This document shows, one piece after another, positions 25,895 through 34,510 of a stretch of DNA of 64,000 nucleotides. The DNA lies in the NCBI RefSeq assembly GCF_000013665.1, contig NC_007912.1, positions 496,001 to 560,000 of the forward strand, given 5' to 3'. Numbering within the stretch: position 1 is the first letter of the stretch; every line of letters starts with the position of its first letter. This DNA is from Saccharophagus degradans 2-40 (lineage in GTDB: Bacteria; Pseudomonadota; Gammaproteobacteria; Pseudomonadales; Cellvibrionaceae). The notes beneath the pieces were generated by a model. The model was given only the letters and a program-made list of their open reading frames with translations. It was not told the origin of the DNA and searched no databases. The position numbers and the translations under genes were made by a program.

Positions 25895-27883
25895 ATGAAT
25901 AACTCAATTAATAATACTGGCGATGTGGCCGCCGCAACCTTTGCTAATAGCGGTGGGTTTGCGGGCTGGTTAAAGCAATGTTTATGCTATTGTGTGAATC
26001 AGCATTGGTTCGCCATTAGTGCAGTTATAGCCCTTTCAACCATCGCTAATTTTATTTTAGTTTTTGGTTTTTCTGAGTATCAGCATTATTTAACAAGCGA
26101 TATGCACGGTTATTGGGAGCGGGCTGTACAAATTTATGTTGGCGACGAGAAAACCCCCAACACTTGGGTGTCCAATGCACCTTTCTATCCGCGAGTTATA
26201 GCCGGTATATTTACATGGTTGAACTTGTTAGGTTTAAATGAATACCGATTAGATGTATTGCTATCCATAAATATTTTAATCTCCATTTTGGGTACGCTGG
26301 GTTTATATATGATAGGCCAGCAATTTAAGCCCAATACCCGCTTGGGTTTGTATATTGCTGGTGCCTATGCTTTTTCTTACCCCACAATGTACTTCAATAC
26401 ATTTTTACTTGGTGAGCCCTTTGCAATCCCGCTAATTATATTTTCAATAGCGTTATTATTTAAGTATTACAACAGCTATAAAATAGCGTACGTAGGCGTG
26501 CTTTTAGCGTTTGCGGTAGGCGTACGGCCATCGAATGGTTTGTTGGGCTTGCCTTTTGGTTTGTATATATTATTTGCAGGCATAAGTCTTACTTGGGCAA
26601 ACAGAGAGCAGTGGATTAAGCTAATGTTCCCCCGCTGCTTAAAAGCAGGTGCTTTTTCGTTAGGTTTTCTAATAGTCATTATTGGTATTATCGCAGAGAA
26701 CTACCGTATATCCGATGGCAAGCTACGCAATCTTACCGCCCACTCTGGGTACAATTTTTTCTTGGGGCAGTCGCAATCCCATAAAATTGTGAGCAGGTTT
26801 GAAGGCCTAGAATACGGCTTTGTTCCATCGCCTGTTGCCAATCATCCTGAATATGGCACGGTTTTTACTACAACGCCTATATACGATTCCAAAGCGTTCT
26901 ACCAAATGGGGTGGGATATACTGCACGATCATCCGCATTTATATTGGAGCCACCTGTTAGACTATAAGAACCTCTATTTCGATAATCTATTCCCAGCAGT
27001 ACCTAGCGTATGGGGGTTTAATACGCTTTACGATCCATTCCGGTATGTGTTGTTTATCCTTACTATTTTGTGTGGCTTGTTGTTTATACCGTTAAAAGAA
27101 AAAGATATTAAAGTAGCCCACGTGGCTTTCTTTACTGGATCTTTTGTTCTTTGTGCTGGTTCATTGTATTTCTTCACAATTACTCACCAATACTTTCAAA
27201 ACTTTTCATACATTGTTTATGTGTTAGGTGTAACCGCCGCGTGGAGTTCTATACGGCACTATCATAAATATAAAAAAGGCATTTTCGTGTTCTGCGCTAT
27301 TGTGGGTGTTGTAACTGCGGCTAACTACACTTACCAGTGGTACAGCAAAACTTTTTACACCCCTAAAATTGAGATAGTGGCCGAAAATAGTGATCAATAT
27401 ATTTATAACCTGTATCAAGATAAAAAAGTTAAAGATAGTAAAACCTTTACCGTAAACAACTTAGAGTTTTTTCAATCGGAAGATTTATTACACGGCACAT
27501 TGGGTGAGCTAGGTTATAAAGATCATTTCTACCTAACGGCAAAAACCGTAATGCATGTAGAGAAAAGTGGTAGCTATACCTTTACGTTTTATGTGGACGA
27601 CGGCTACGACGTACAAATTGACGGCAAGGTAGTGCATAGCGAGCCTGGGTTATCCAAACTGGATGAAGGTCAATTGCGTTTTACGCAATACTTATTAGAA
27701 GGTAAGCACGACATTGAAATTCGCTACTTTGAGAATGGCGTATTTTCGGGTTTGCTTGGCTACTATAAACGCGCCGATGCAACACCTGCGAAAGCTAGAA
27801 AAAGCCCATACGTGCCGCGTGGAGACAAAGGTGTATTGATTGGTGACGATAGCGAGTTTACTCGTTTCGAATTACCGAATTAA
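25895..27883 (+). CDS. GT-C-like membrane glycosyltransferase with C-terminal PA14 domain
   Basis: A 662-residue protein: about ten membrane helices (residues about 35-480) in a dolichyl-phosphate-mannose-mannosyltransferase-like arrangement, with an acidic YLTSDMHGYW segment in the first periplasmic loop, then a periplasmic PA14-type beta domain (about 540-630, including YTFTFYVDDGYDVQIDG). PA14 domains bind carbohydrate. Likely a lipid-linked-sugar transferase closing the glycan cluster. Catalytic role is inferred. Confidence 0.65.
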   Translation: MNNSINNTGDVAAATFANSGGFAGWLKQCLCYCVNQHWFAISAVIALSTIANFILVFGFSEYQHYLTSDMHGYWERAVQIYVGDEKTPNTWVSNAPFYPRVIAGIFTWLNLLGLNEYRLDVLLSINILISILGTLGLYMIGQQFKPNTRLGLYIAGAYAFSYPTMYFNTFLLGEPFAIPLIIFSIALLFKYYNSYKIAYVGVLLAFAVGVRPSNGLLGLPFGLYILFAGISLTWANREQWIKLMFPRCLKAGAFSLGFLIVIIGIIAENYRISDGKLRNLTAHSGYNFFLGQSQSHKIVSRFEGLEYGFVPSPVANHPEYGTVFTTTPIYDSKAFYQMGWDILHDHPHLYWSHLLDYKNLYFDNLFPAVPSVWGFNTLYDPFRYVLFILTILCGLLFIPLKEKDIKVAHVAFFTGSFVLCAGSLYFFTITHQYFQNFSYIVYVLGVTAAWSSIRHYHKYKKGIFVFCAIVGVVTAANYTYQWYSKTFYTPKIEIVAENSDQYIYNLYQDKKVKDSKTFTVNNLEFFQSEDLLHGTLGELGYKDHFYLTAKTVMHVEKSGSYTFTFYVDDGYDVQIDGKVVHSEPGLSKLDEGQLRFTQYLLEGKHDIEIRYFENGVFSGLLGYYKRADATPAKARKSPYVPRGDKGVLIGDDSEFTRFELPN

Positions 27884-27968
27884 AAGCCGAATTAAAAGCC
27901 AAGGTAGAAAGCGCGGTAAAGGAAATGGTAACAGATACGATCGGAACCTAAAGAGCCGCTTGATAAAT

Positions 27969-28000
27969 ACCACTTCACCAAACTCAGTTGGTGAAGTGGT
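27969..28000. terminator. Bidirectional terminator between the glycan cluster and intI
   Basis: A perfect 13-base stem (ACCACTTCACCAA / TTGGTGAAGTGGT) with a six-base loop, between two converging genes. T-rich sequence follows on the plus side, weaker on the minus side. It marks the border of the integron. Confidence 0.8.
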
Positions 28001-28007
28001 TGTATTG

Positions 28008-29129
28008 TTAAGCTACCGCATATAACGGTGCTAGTTCGCGCACTTTAGTTGGTGGCATGGGTGAAGGGGTTGTATCAGCCTGCTCGTGTTTATTTAGTTC
28101 ATTCAGCTTACGAACTAATTGCTGGTTATCAATAGATGCAGTATTCGCTGTATCTAATGGGCTAGTTACCCCTCTTTCTTGTACCCCTACTACGTGTGTG
28201 TAAATTTGTGTTGTGGATATATCCGTGTGGCCTAGCATTTCTTGGATATTGCGAATATCCGTACCGGCACGTAATAAATTGGTGGCAAAACTATGTCGAA
28301 AGGTATGGCAGCCAGCTTTTTTATAAATACGTGCTTCTTTCAGAGCGATTTTAACCACGCGTTGCACGCTTTGCTCGCCCATATGATGGCGTCGTAATAC
28401 GCCAGATCGAGGGTCCGTCGACAAATGATGAGCTGGGAACATATATTGCCAGGCTGGCTCTTTACTGGCGTTGGGGTATTTAACGTTCAATGCGTTAGGT
28501 AAATAGACAGAGCCATAACCATCGGCCAGATCTGCCTTATGTCGGGCTAGGGCTATGTCTCTATAAATGGTTAGCGGTTCAATCAACGATTTTGGCAGCA
28601 AGGTTCGTCGCCACTTCAACCCTTTGCTCTCACGTATCATCAAGCATTCGTTTGCAAAATCCACATCTTGCACCCGAAGCCTTACGGCTTCCATTACACG
28701 TAAACCACTACCGTACATAAGCATAACCAAAACTTGATGCACGCCCTGTAAGTGGCTGATTACACGCATGGCTTCATCATGGCTAAATACGGTAGGGAGT
28801 TTTTTATGCTTGCTGCTAGGCGTATAAGCCAAATCGCCGAGTTCGCGTTTTAAATAACGCTTAAATAAATAAGAAAGGGCATTAAGCGCAGTTTTTTGGG
28901 AGTTAACAGAACAGTTACGCTTGATGGCGAGGCTGCTTAAATATGCATCCACGTGCTCTGGCGTAAGCTCATCAGGGTGGACCATATTATTAAACCGAAT
29001 AAAGTCCGCTATCCAATAACAATATGTTTTCTCGGTTTTATATGCCAACTGCCTACCGCGCATGTGCGCTCGCAATTTATCAAATAAACGAATGGGGTTA
29101 TCTGGTAAATTTCCACGTACATCTCTCAT
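28008..29129 (-). CDS. intI: Integron integrase IntI
   Basis: A 373-residue tyrosine recombinase that captures and excises cassettes at attI and attC. Catalytic residues are visible: Arg144 ([12 protein letters not shown]), Lys169, His275 and Arg278 (CHTFRHS), His301 (LGHTD) and Tyr310 (TQIYTH). The extra patch between about 200 and 250, with [11 protein letters not shown], separates IntI from XerC/D. It reads away from the cassettes, as usual. GGAG lies nine bases before ATG. Compared with IntI1 (337 residues) it has a C-terminal extension after SPLD of about 45 residues. It appears intact. Confidence 0.95.
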   Translation of the reverse strand: MRDVRGNLPDNPIRLFDKLRAHMRGRQLAYKTEKTYCYWIADFIRFNNMVHPDELTPEHVDAYLSSLAIKRNCSVNSQKTALNALSYLFKRYLKRELGDLAYTPSSKHKKLPTVFSHDEAMRVISHLQGVHQVLVMLMYGSGLRVMEAVRLRVQDVDFANECLMIRESKGLKWRRTLLPKSLIEPLTIYRDIALARHKADLADGYGSVYLPNALNVKYPNASKEPAWQYMFPAHHLSTDPRSGVLRRHHMGEQSVQRVVKIALKEARIYKKAGCHTFRHSFATNLLRAGTDIRNIQEMLGHTDISTTQIYTHVVGVQERGVTSPLDTANTASIDNQQLVRKLNELNKHEQADTTPSPMPPTKVRELAPLYAVA

Positions 29130-29145
29130 TCTAAGCTATCTCCGT

Positions 29146-29165
29146 ATATGTTTATATATACAGTA
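29146..29165 (-). promoter_or_regulatory. Candidate LexA box of intI
   Basis: Read on the minus strand, TACTGTATATATAAACATAT matches the E. coli LexA consensus at 16 of 20 positions, with a perfect left half (TACTGTATATATA) and ACAT instead of ACAG on the right. It ends 17 bases before the intI start codon. SOS control of intI through such boxes is established for class 1 and Vibrio integrons. Confidence 0.65.
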
Positions 29166-29294
29166 TAGTTGCGGGGTGAAATGTGTAAAGTGCATTCCGC
29201 GCCAATGAGGGATAAAAATATTGAAAATTACGCCTGCTAGAAATACCTAATTATTTCAATAAGTTAAGCCCTAGCTAAGCGCATATATAAATAA

Positions 29295-29322
29295 TTGATA
29301 GTTAGCCGTGCGACGGTATATT
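29295..29322 (+). promoter_or_regulatory. Candidate cassette promoter Pc
   Basis: TTGATA, 16 bases, TATATT: five of six matches in both hexamers. It points into the cassette array, about 275 bases before the attI crossover, and is the best promoter in the intI-attI segment. Confidence 0.6.
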
Positions 29323-29362
29323 TACGGTATGATACTTATCGCATTAAGCTAGGAGGCAGGCT

Positions 29363-29407
29363 TTGCGTGACCTTCGAGAAAATCCATCGTACTATTGCAG
29401 GTACTAA
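29363..29407 (+). CDS. 14-codon leader ORF between Pc and attI
   Basis: A short frame starting at TTG with a near-perfect Shine-Dalgarno (AGGAGG at 29351-29356, six bases before). It reads MRDLRENPSYYCRY. Class 1 integrons carry an analogous short ORF in attI1 (ORF-11) that boosts translation of the first cassette. Its first residues also resemble the IntI N terminus (MRDVRGN), so a duplicated intI fragment is another explanation. Confidence 0.45.
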   Translation: MRDLRENPSYYCRY

Positions 29408-29580
29408 TCACACGTCGAGATACTAACTATTTTGAAATAAACGCCAATAGAGAGCTATTAACTGTGGCAATGAATCGATTGTTGCTAAGGTTTTGTTTTT
29501 ACTAGGATATTTTCGTTATGAGAACTACAGAAATAAAATAGTTGGCTGATATTTGGTGTATTAAGATATTTTGGCGTTTG

Positions 29581-29602
29581 GACATATATTAAAATGTTAT
29601 GT
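29581..29602 (+). other. attI crossover region
   Basis: The box GTTATGT at 29596-29602 is exactly complementary to the R'' box (ACATAAC) of the first cassette's attC, which places the crossover after G29596. An imperfect opposing box (ACATATA, 29582-29588) lies 7 bases before it, as in simple attI core sites. The rest of 29408-29580 shows no gene. Confidence 0.7.
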
Positions 29603-29625
29603 GAAAATTTGGAATCAGATAGAAA

Positions 29626-29853
29626 ATGGAAATAATAGTTGGAGAAGACGATTTCGGAATTTTCGCAGAGGTTGAGAGCTATGATGACTTTGATCTATTA
29701 GAAGATATCCTCATTGAGAAATATTCAATTGATCCGATTGGTATAAAGCACGAAACTAAGGCGAAAGGATTAGGGTATAAGTTTTGGGTGTGCAAATCTT
29801 TAGATAAGCGAAAGTTTATTGAAGTCATAGATCAAATTCAAAAGTCGTACTAA
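29626..29853 (+). CDS. Cassette 1 hypothetical protein
   Basis: A 75-residue acidic soluble protein with no family I recognise; the pattern suggests alpha/beta structure (MEIIVGEDDFGIFAEVESY, then two helices). As the cassette next to attI it is the most recently inserted by the usual integron logic and the one best placed to be transcribed from Pc. Shine-Dalgarno is weak (GGAA). Confidence 0.7.
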   Translation: MEIIVGEDDFGIFAEVESYDDFDLLEDILIEKYSIDPIGIKHETKAKGLGYKFWVCKSLDKRKFIEVIDQIQKSY

Positions 29854-29910
29854 AAGTTACTCACTTAACAAAGTTCGTTTAACTTATATGTATCAAAGTA
29901 ATAGGTACAC

Positions 29911-30050
29911 ACATAACAAAACGCTAAAACACCGTTCCGGCCTATGGCCTCCACTGGACGCCCAAAGCTGCGCTTCTTTTGTGCATTTGCTTCGCAAATT
30001 ATTGCACAAAAGCAGCTCTACTTTGTGCGCCGTTTAGCTATGCGTTATGA
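29911..30050 (+). repeat. attC1 (major class)
   Basis: R'' ACATAAC, R' GTTATGA, 140 bp. The major class begins R''-AAAACGCTAAAACACC, has a nested GGCC-T-NN-GGCC palindrome and ends CGCCGTTTAGCTNTGCG-R'; the two halves pair into one long stem. This copy has the CTTTTGTG/CACAAAAG arm variant. Confidence 0.93.
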
Positions 30051-30359
30051 GCTACCAGCTATGTATCGCCAAGGTCGGTTTTAAGGTTTAAATTTAGGTT
30101 AATTTGTATGCGCTATGGAATGGCTTTTTCCTCGGTTTTTAACTTCTATTCCATCTGAAAAAGTACTAGGCTAAACGCAATTTTAGCGAGTATTTTCTTC
30201 GCTTTTTTGCAATTCCTACTTAAAGCGCAGAAGGTTGGTGCTACTGCTTTGGTGTAAAGGAAACGCGGCTATAAGCAAAATCAAAAGCATGTATGGGTTA
30301 CTAATCAATTTAATTGGTAATAAAATATTTAAGGTGTTGCAGGTATGGTTCGTGGTCTC
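30045..30359 (+). repeat. ORF-less cassette, family A, copy 1
   Basis: A 315-base body without a conventional gene. It carries the micro-ORF at 30047-30091 (MSYQLCIAKVGFKV), the ATGGAATGG...CCATTCCAT hairpin, and the shared 3' end GTGGTCTCTCATAAC. A weak promoter-like pair TTACTA-17-TAAAAT lies at 30298-30326, pointing to the next cassette. Confidence 0.9.
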
Positions 30360-30499
30360 TCATAACAAAACGCTAAAACACCGTTCCGGCCTATGGCCTC
30401 CACTGGACGCCCAAAGCTCCGCTTCTTTTGTGCATTTGCTTCGCAAATTGTTGCACAAAAGCAGCTCCACTTTGTGCGCCGTTTAGCTATGCGTTATGT
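30360..30499 (+). repeat. attC2 (major class)
   Basis: R'' TCATAAC, R' GTTATGT, 140 bp, CTTTTGTG arm variant. Confidence 0.93.
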
Positions 30500-30535
30500 G
30501 GCCCCTTGGGTCATGAATATTACTTAAATGTATAA

Positions 30536-30802
30536 ATGGCGAAAATGAAATTATTGGTATTAGTTTTAAAAATTATTGGGGTTATTCCAATTTTCATAGC
30601 CTTGATGGCTTTTGGTAGTGATCTTCTACCAGTAGGCGGAGTTCATTTTGGCGGTAACGAATCAATAGGTGGTAAGCACAAGTTTTATAAAATAGTACCA
30701 GCAGACGGTGTAAATCCTATTTATGTTGGTGTTACATTCTTAGTTGTTGGTGCCTGTTTAATTGGGGTATCTGCGCAAATAAAAAAATATTTGGTAAAGT
30801 AG
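30536..30802 (+). CDS. Cassette small membrane protein
   Basis: 88 residues with two predicted membrane helices (about 6-26 and 62-80) and a short polar loop between them (GGNESIGGKHKFYKIVP). Both ends are probably cytoplasmic. No family recognised. An in-frame internal ATG at codon 4 could be the true start. Confidence 0.65.
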   Translation: MAKMKLLVLVLKIIGVIPIFIALMAFGSDLLPVGGVHFGGNESIGGKHKFYKIVPADGVNPIYVGVTFLVVGACLIGVSAQIKKYLVK

Positions 30803-30808
30803 CGTGGC

Positions 30809-30948
30809 ACATAACAAAACGCTAAAACACCGTTCCGGGCTATGGCCTCCACTGGACGCCCAAAGCTCCGCTTCTTTTGTGCATTTGCTTCGCAAATTAT
30901 TGCACAAAAGCAGCTCCACTTTGCGCGCCGTTTAGCTCTGCGTTATAT
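30809..30948 (+). repeat. attC3 (major class)
   Basis: R'' ACATAAC, R' GTTATAT, 140 bp, CTTTTGTG arm variant. Confidence 0.93.
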
Positions 30949-30972
30949 TTTACCTAGATAAAGGAAGTGTAA

Positions 30973-31323
30973 GTGAGAAGAGTAATATTTTTTGTTTTAG
31001 CTATTTTTCTATCTATTAATAGCTTTGCTGGTGGTTGGACCGCGAAAGTAAAAATTGAAGGCGTTTACATTCTTAATGAGAATACAGGAATAATAAAACT
31101 GTCTAGTTTTAACGATCCTGAAGGTTGTTGGAAAACAAAACCTGGAAATGATATCGACGCTGGGCATGTCTATTTTGATCCTTCAGAGAAAAAATCATGG
31201 TACTCATTGATTTTGGCTACTTATATGGCACAAAAAGATGTAAAAATATATGTGTCTGGCGGATGTCAAGAAGTTTGGTCAGGTACTGGTTTTGCAAAGA
31301 TGAGTCATTTTCGCAGTTACTAA
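30973..31323 (+). CDS. Cassette secreted protein
   Basis: 116 residues starting at GTG 30973 behind AAGGAAG. A clear signal peptide (about 1-19, cleavage near SFAGG) precedes a roughly 97-residue mature domain with two cysteines (CWKTKPGND and GGCQEVW) that may form a disulphide. Periplasmic; family not recognised. Confidence 0.75.
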   Translation: MRRVIFFVLAIFLSINSFAGGWTAKVKIEGVYILNENTGIIKLSSFNDPEGCWKTKPGNDIDAGHVYFDPSEKKSWYSLILATYMAQKDVKIYVSGGCQEVWSGTGFAKMSHFRSY

Positions 31324-31325
31324 AA

Positions 31326-31439
31326 ATATAACCATCCGCTGCACCGGACAACCTTTGCTACGCTCAATTGTGTATGTCGCGGTGCTCCATTTTACACAAT
31401 TGCTCTCCGCAAAGGTTGCCGGTGAGCTCAGCGTTATGA
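31326..31439 (+). repeat. attC4 (class 2)
   Basis: R'' ATATAAC, R' GTTATGA, 114 bp. Class 2 has CTGCACC...GGTGAGC outer arms and a TTTGCTACGCTC / GCAAAGG inner stem; related to attC17, 18 and 43. Confidence 0.9.
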
Positions 31440-31747
31440 ACTACCAGCTAGGTATCGCCAAGGTCAACATTAAGGCCTAAGTTTTGTATGTTTGTATTTG
31501 CTATGGAATGGCTATTTTCCTCTGTTTTTCACTTCCATTCCATTTATAAAAGTACTAGGCTAAACGCAATTTTGCCGAGTGTTGGCTTAGCCGTTTTATC
31601 GTTTCTACTTAAAGCGCAGAAGGTTGGTGCTATAGCTGTGGCTTTAATGCAACGCGGCTATAAGTGAAATCAAAAGCATGTATGGGTTACTAATCTATTT
31701 GGTTGGTAATAAAAATTTAAGGTAAAGCAGGTGTTATTGGTGGTCTC
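31434..31747 (+). repeat. ORF-less cassette, family C, copy 2
   Basis: A 314-base body. Micro-ORF at 31436-31480 reads MNYQLGIAKVNIKA. The hairpin arms are intact. The full cassette, attC included, appears identical base for base to the one at 57921, about 26 kb away. Confidence 0.9.
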
Positions 31748-31885
31748 TCATAACAAAACGCTAAAACACCGTTCCGGCCTTCGGCCTCCACTGGACGCCC
31801 AAAGCTCCGCTTGTTTGTGCATTTGCTTCGCAAATTGTTGCACAAACCAGCTCCACTTTGTGCGCCGTTTAGCTCTGCGTTATGA
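31748..31885 (+). repeat. attC5 (major class)
   Basis: R'' TCATAAC, R' GTTATGA, 138 bp, GTTTGTG/CACAAAC arm variant. Confidence 0.93.
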
Positions 31886-32273
31886 GCTACCAGCTAGTTA
31901 TCGCCAAGGTCAGTTTTAAGGCCTAAATTGGAATTGTTTTTTTAAGTGCTATGGAATGGCTATCTCCCTTTGATTTCCACTTTCATTCCATTTAAAAAAG
32001 TAATAGGCTAAAGCCAATTACAACGTGCTTTCGTAGCCCTTGGTTGGCAGTTTTAATCCGGTTTAACTAAATTGTAAAAACACACAAATTAGTTAAACCT
32101 CGTTGGTGTTAGTCATCAAGAGTGTGCCTGTTGGGTAAATAGTCTTCAGGCTCGTATTATTTTGTTGGCTTTTGAGCAACGCTGCTTTAAGTAAGGTCAA
32201 AAGCATCTATGGGTTACTAATCAATTTGGTTGGTATTAAAAAATAAGGTGTTGCAGGTGCGGTTAGTGGTCTC
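31880..32273 (+). repeat. ORF-less cassette, family B, copy 3
   Basis: A 394-base body. Micro-ORF at 31882-31926 (MSYQLVIAKVSFKA). Family B adds a second hairpin, GGTTTAACTAA...TTAGTTAAACC, in its centre. Directly followed by another family B cassette. Confidence 0.9.
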
Positions 32274-32413
32274 TCATAACAAAACGCTAAAACACCGTTC
32301 CGGCCTGTGGCCTCCACTGGACGCCCAAAGCTCCGCTTATTTTGTGCATTTGCTTCGCAAATTATTGCACAAAAGCAGCTCCACTTTGTGCGCCGTTTAG
32401 CTCTGCGTTATGA
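32274..32413 (+). repeat. attC6 (major class)
   Basis: R'' TCATAAC, R' GTTATGA, 140 bp, arm variant ATTTTGTG/CACAAAAG. Confidence 0.93.
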
Positions 32414-32799
32414 GCTACCAGTTAGGTATCGCCAAGGTCAGTTTTAAGGCCTAAATTGGAATTGTTTTTTTAGGTGCTATGGAATGGCTATCTCCCTTTG
32501 ATTTCCACTTTCATTTCATTTAGAAAAGTAATAGGCTAAAGCCAATTACAACGTGCTTTCGTAGCCCTTAGTTGGCAGTTTTAATCCGGTTTAACTAAAT
32601 TGTAAAAACACACAAATTAGCTAAACCTCTTGGTGCTAGTCATCAAGCTTGTGCCTGTTTGGTAAATAGTCCTCAGGTTCGTATTATTTTATTGGCTTTT
32701 GGGCAACGCTGTATAAGTAAGGTCAAAAGCATATTTGGGTTACTAATCTATTTGGTTGGTATTAAAAAATAAGGTGTTGCAGGTGGGGTGAGTGGTCTC
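32408..32799 (+). repeat. ORF-less cassette, family B, copy 4
   Basis: A 392-base body. Micro-ORF at 32410-32454 (MSYQLGIAKVSFKA). The right arm of the central hairpin has one change (TTAGCTAAACC) that breaks a pair. Its 3' end differs slightly (AGGTGGGGTGAG). Confidence 0.9.
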
Positions 32800-32937
32800 T
32801 CATAACAAAACGCTAAAACACCGTTCCGGCCTTCGGCCTCCACTGGACGCCCAAAGCTCCGCTTGTTTGTGCATTTGCTTCGCAAATTGTTGCACAAACC
32901 AGCTCCACTTTGTGCGCCGTTTAGCTCTGCGTTATAC
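32800..32937 (+). repeat. attC7 (major class)
   Basis: R'' TCATAAC, R' GTTATAC, 138 bp, GTTTGTG arm variant. Confidence 0.93.
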
Positions 32938-32943
32938 GTAAAA

Positions 32944-33336
32944 ATGAACGAAGAAACTCTACAGTACTTAGAAGCAAACTCACTAACTTCATTTATGAAC
33001 AAAACGAAGTGGAATGAACTTGCCAATGGTCTTACATCTAACGAGCAATTTGAACCTGTTGTTAGTATCAAAATCTTGAGAGAGAAAGAGGCTTCCGGTT
33101 TTTCCTTACTGGATTGGGAGTGGGTAAAGCATGGAAATTCTAGCTGTATTGAGTGGATCGAAATAGACCCGATAAAACGAGAATCAATCGGAAGATTAGT
33201 GAAACCGAGAGAAACCGATTATTCGGAATTCGTATTGAGTGTTTTACTAAAGTTCAATATACCGTATTCGGTTAATGGTAATAATTATTTGGTGCGGGGA
33301 TATGCAAGCGCTAATAATCAGCCAAAAAACGTATAA
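32944..33336 (+). CDS. Cassette DUF6678-like protein
   Basis: 130 residues. FMNKTKWNELANGL at about 18-31 and the CIEWIEIDP segment resemble the small DUF6678 family, whose function is unknown. ATG 32944 is chosen because an open frame further upstream would translate the preceding attC. The stop codon lies inside the R'' box of its own attC. Confidence 0.6.
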   Translation: MNEETLQYLEANSLTSFMNKTKWNELANGLTSNEQFEPVVSIKILREKEASGFSLLDWEWVKHGNSSCIEWIEIDPIKRESIGRLVKPRETDYSEFVLSVLLKFNIPYSVNGNNYLVRGYASANNQPKNV

Positions 33337-33468
33337 CAATTCGCTCAAACACCGTTCCGGCCTACGGCCTCCACTGGACGCCCAAAGCTCCGCTTGTTTG
33401 TGCATTTGCTTCGCAAATTTTCGCACAAACCAGCTCCACTTTGTGCGCCGTTTAGCTATGCGTTATGT
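33331..33468 (+). repeat. attC8 (major class)
   Basis: R'' GTATAAC, R' GTTATGT, 138 bp; the L'' side reads AATTCGCTCAAACACC instead of AAAACGCTAAAACACC. Confidence 0.93.
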
Positions 33469-33478
33469 TTAAGTCGGC

Positions 33479-33832
33479 ATGAACCAAATAAAAGACAATT
33501 GGCTATTTTACTCAGCGGGTATAGTGGTATTTTTATTGTTGCTCCGCTGGTTTGTCGTTTCTTCGTATCCGGTTCAGCTAGTTAATGAAGTTTACGAATG
33601 CAATTTGTCAATTTGCAAATATGAATTTGATCTTTTAAATAATTCAAGCCAGATTCAGAGCGGTGAGGTTTGGGTTAAGACCTATAGGAAAGGTGGCATT
33701 AAGTCTGACGTTTCGTTAGAAATCGTAGTAGAGCGTTACAGTTTGGCGGCCTATAGCAAACAAACTTTTCAAGGCTCAATCAATAGTGCTGGAGTAGTTG
33801 AAACACTTAGGTTTATTCATGCTAGTAAATAA
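33479..33832 (+). CDS. Cassette membrane-anchored protein
   Basis: 117 residues: one N-terminal membrane helix (about 10-28, YSAGIVVFLLLLRWFVV), then a periplasmic beta-rich domain with a CNLSIC pair. It probably stays anchored as there is no cleavage site. No family recognised. Confidence 0.65.
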   Translation: MNQIKDNWLFYSAGIVVFLLLLRWFVVSSYPVQLVNEVYECNLSICKYEFDLLNNSSQIQSGEVWVKTYRKGGIKSDVSLEIVVERYSLAAYSKQTFQGSINSAGVVETLRFIHASK

Positions 33833-33970
33833 ACATAACAAAACGCTAAAACACCGTTCCGGCCTGCGGCCTCCACTGGACGCCCAAAGCTCCGCTTGTT
33901 TGTGCATTTGCTTCGCAAATTATTGCACAAACCAGCTCCACTTTGTGCGCCGTTTAGCTATGCGTTATAT
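33833..33970 (+). repeat. attC9 (major class)
   Basis: R'' ACATAAC, R' GTTATAT, 138 bp, GTTTGTG arm variant. Confidence 0.93.
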
Positions 33971-33978
33971 TTTCACCT

Positions 33979-34377
33979 ATGAATAAACTTATCGTTTTGC
34001 TGCTACTTATTTCTAGTAATTCTTTTTCAATAGAAGATAATAATCGTTGTGCGAGCGAAAATGTAAGAGAAAAGCTTATTTCCGAAATATCTATTAGTAA
34101 ATCGAGCCTCAGTAGCGGAACTATGGGGGTTGAGGTTTCGTTTCCAGAAGCTTATGAGGGCCTACCCTTCAATTTTACTTATTTGGTGTATAGTGCTGAA
34201 GGCGAAGAGGCACTTAGAGTCCCAATCAAAGATGAATCGCTTTCGGTTAGACCGAGTATCTATTTTACGGTAAATGAAAAACGTGCCGAATCTTTAGAGC
34301 TCGTTACTTTATATCGTAAGCAGTATCAAGAGGCTGCTTTTCATGTTCCGTACTGTGAAATTAACTTTAAAATATAA
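33979..34377 (+). CDS. Cassette secreted protein
   Basis: 132 residues with a signal peptide (about 1-17, ISSNSFS) and a mature beta-rich domain with two widely spaced cysteines (NNRCAS and VPYCEI). Periplasmic, unknown family. The stop codon TAA is part of the R'' box. Confidence 0.7.
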   Translation: MNKLIVLLLLISSNSFSIEDNNRCASENVREKLISEISISKSSLSSGTMGVEVSFPEAYEGLPFNFTYLVYSAEGEEALRVPIKDESLSVRPSIYFTVNEKRAESLELVTLYRKQYQEAAFHVPYCEINFKI

Positions 34378-34500
34378 CAAGGCGCATCAAGCACGCCACT
34401 TCGTGGCTGGACCTCCACTGCGTCGCTTGTTTTGTGGTTTAACGCTTACGCTACCACAAAACAACCAACTACGTTCCGGCCCTTGTGCGCGGCGTTATGC
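34372..34500 (+). repeat. attC10 (class 4)
   Basis: R'' ATATAAC, R' GTTATGC, 129 bp. Class 4: AAGGCGCATCAAGCACGCC outer arm, TTGTGCGCGGCG on the other side, inner stem TTTTGTGG/CCACAAAA. Nearly identical to attC31. Confidence 0.9.
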
Positions 34501-34510
34501 AAACTAAACC

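Noticed and set aside
29515..29521. GTTATGA as an alternative attI crossover
   Set aside because: The R'' box of cassette 1 is ACATAAC, which matches GTTATGT at 29596 and not GTTATGA.
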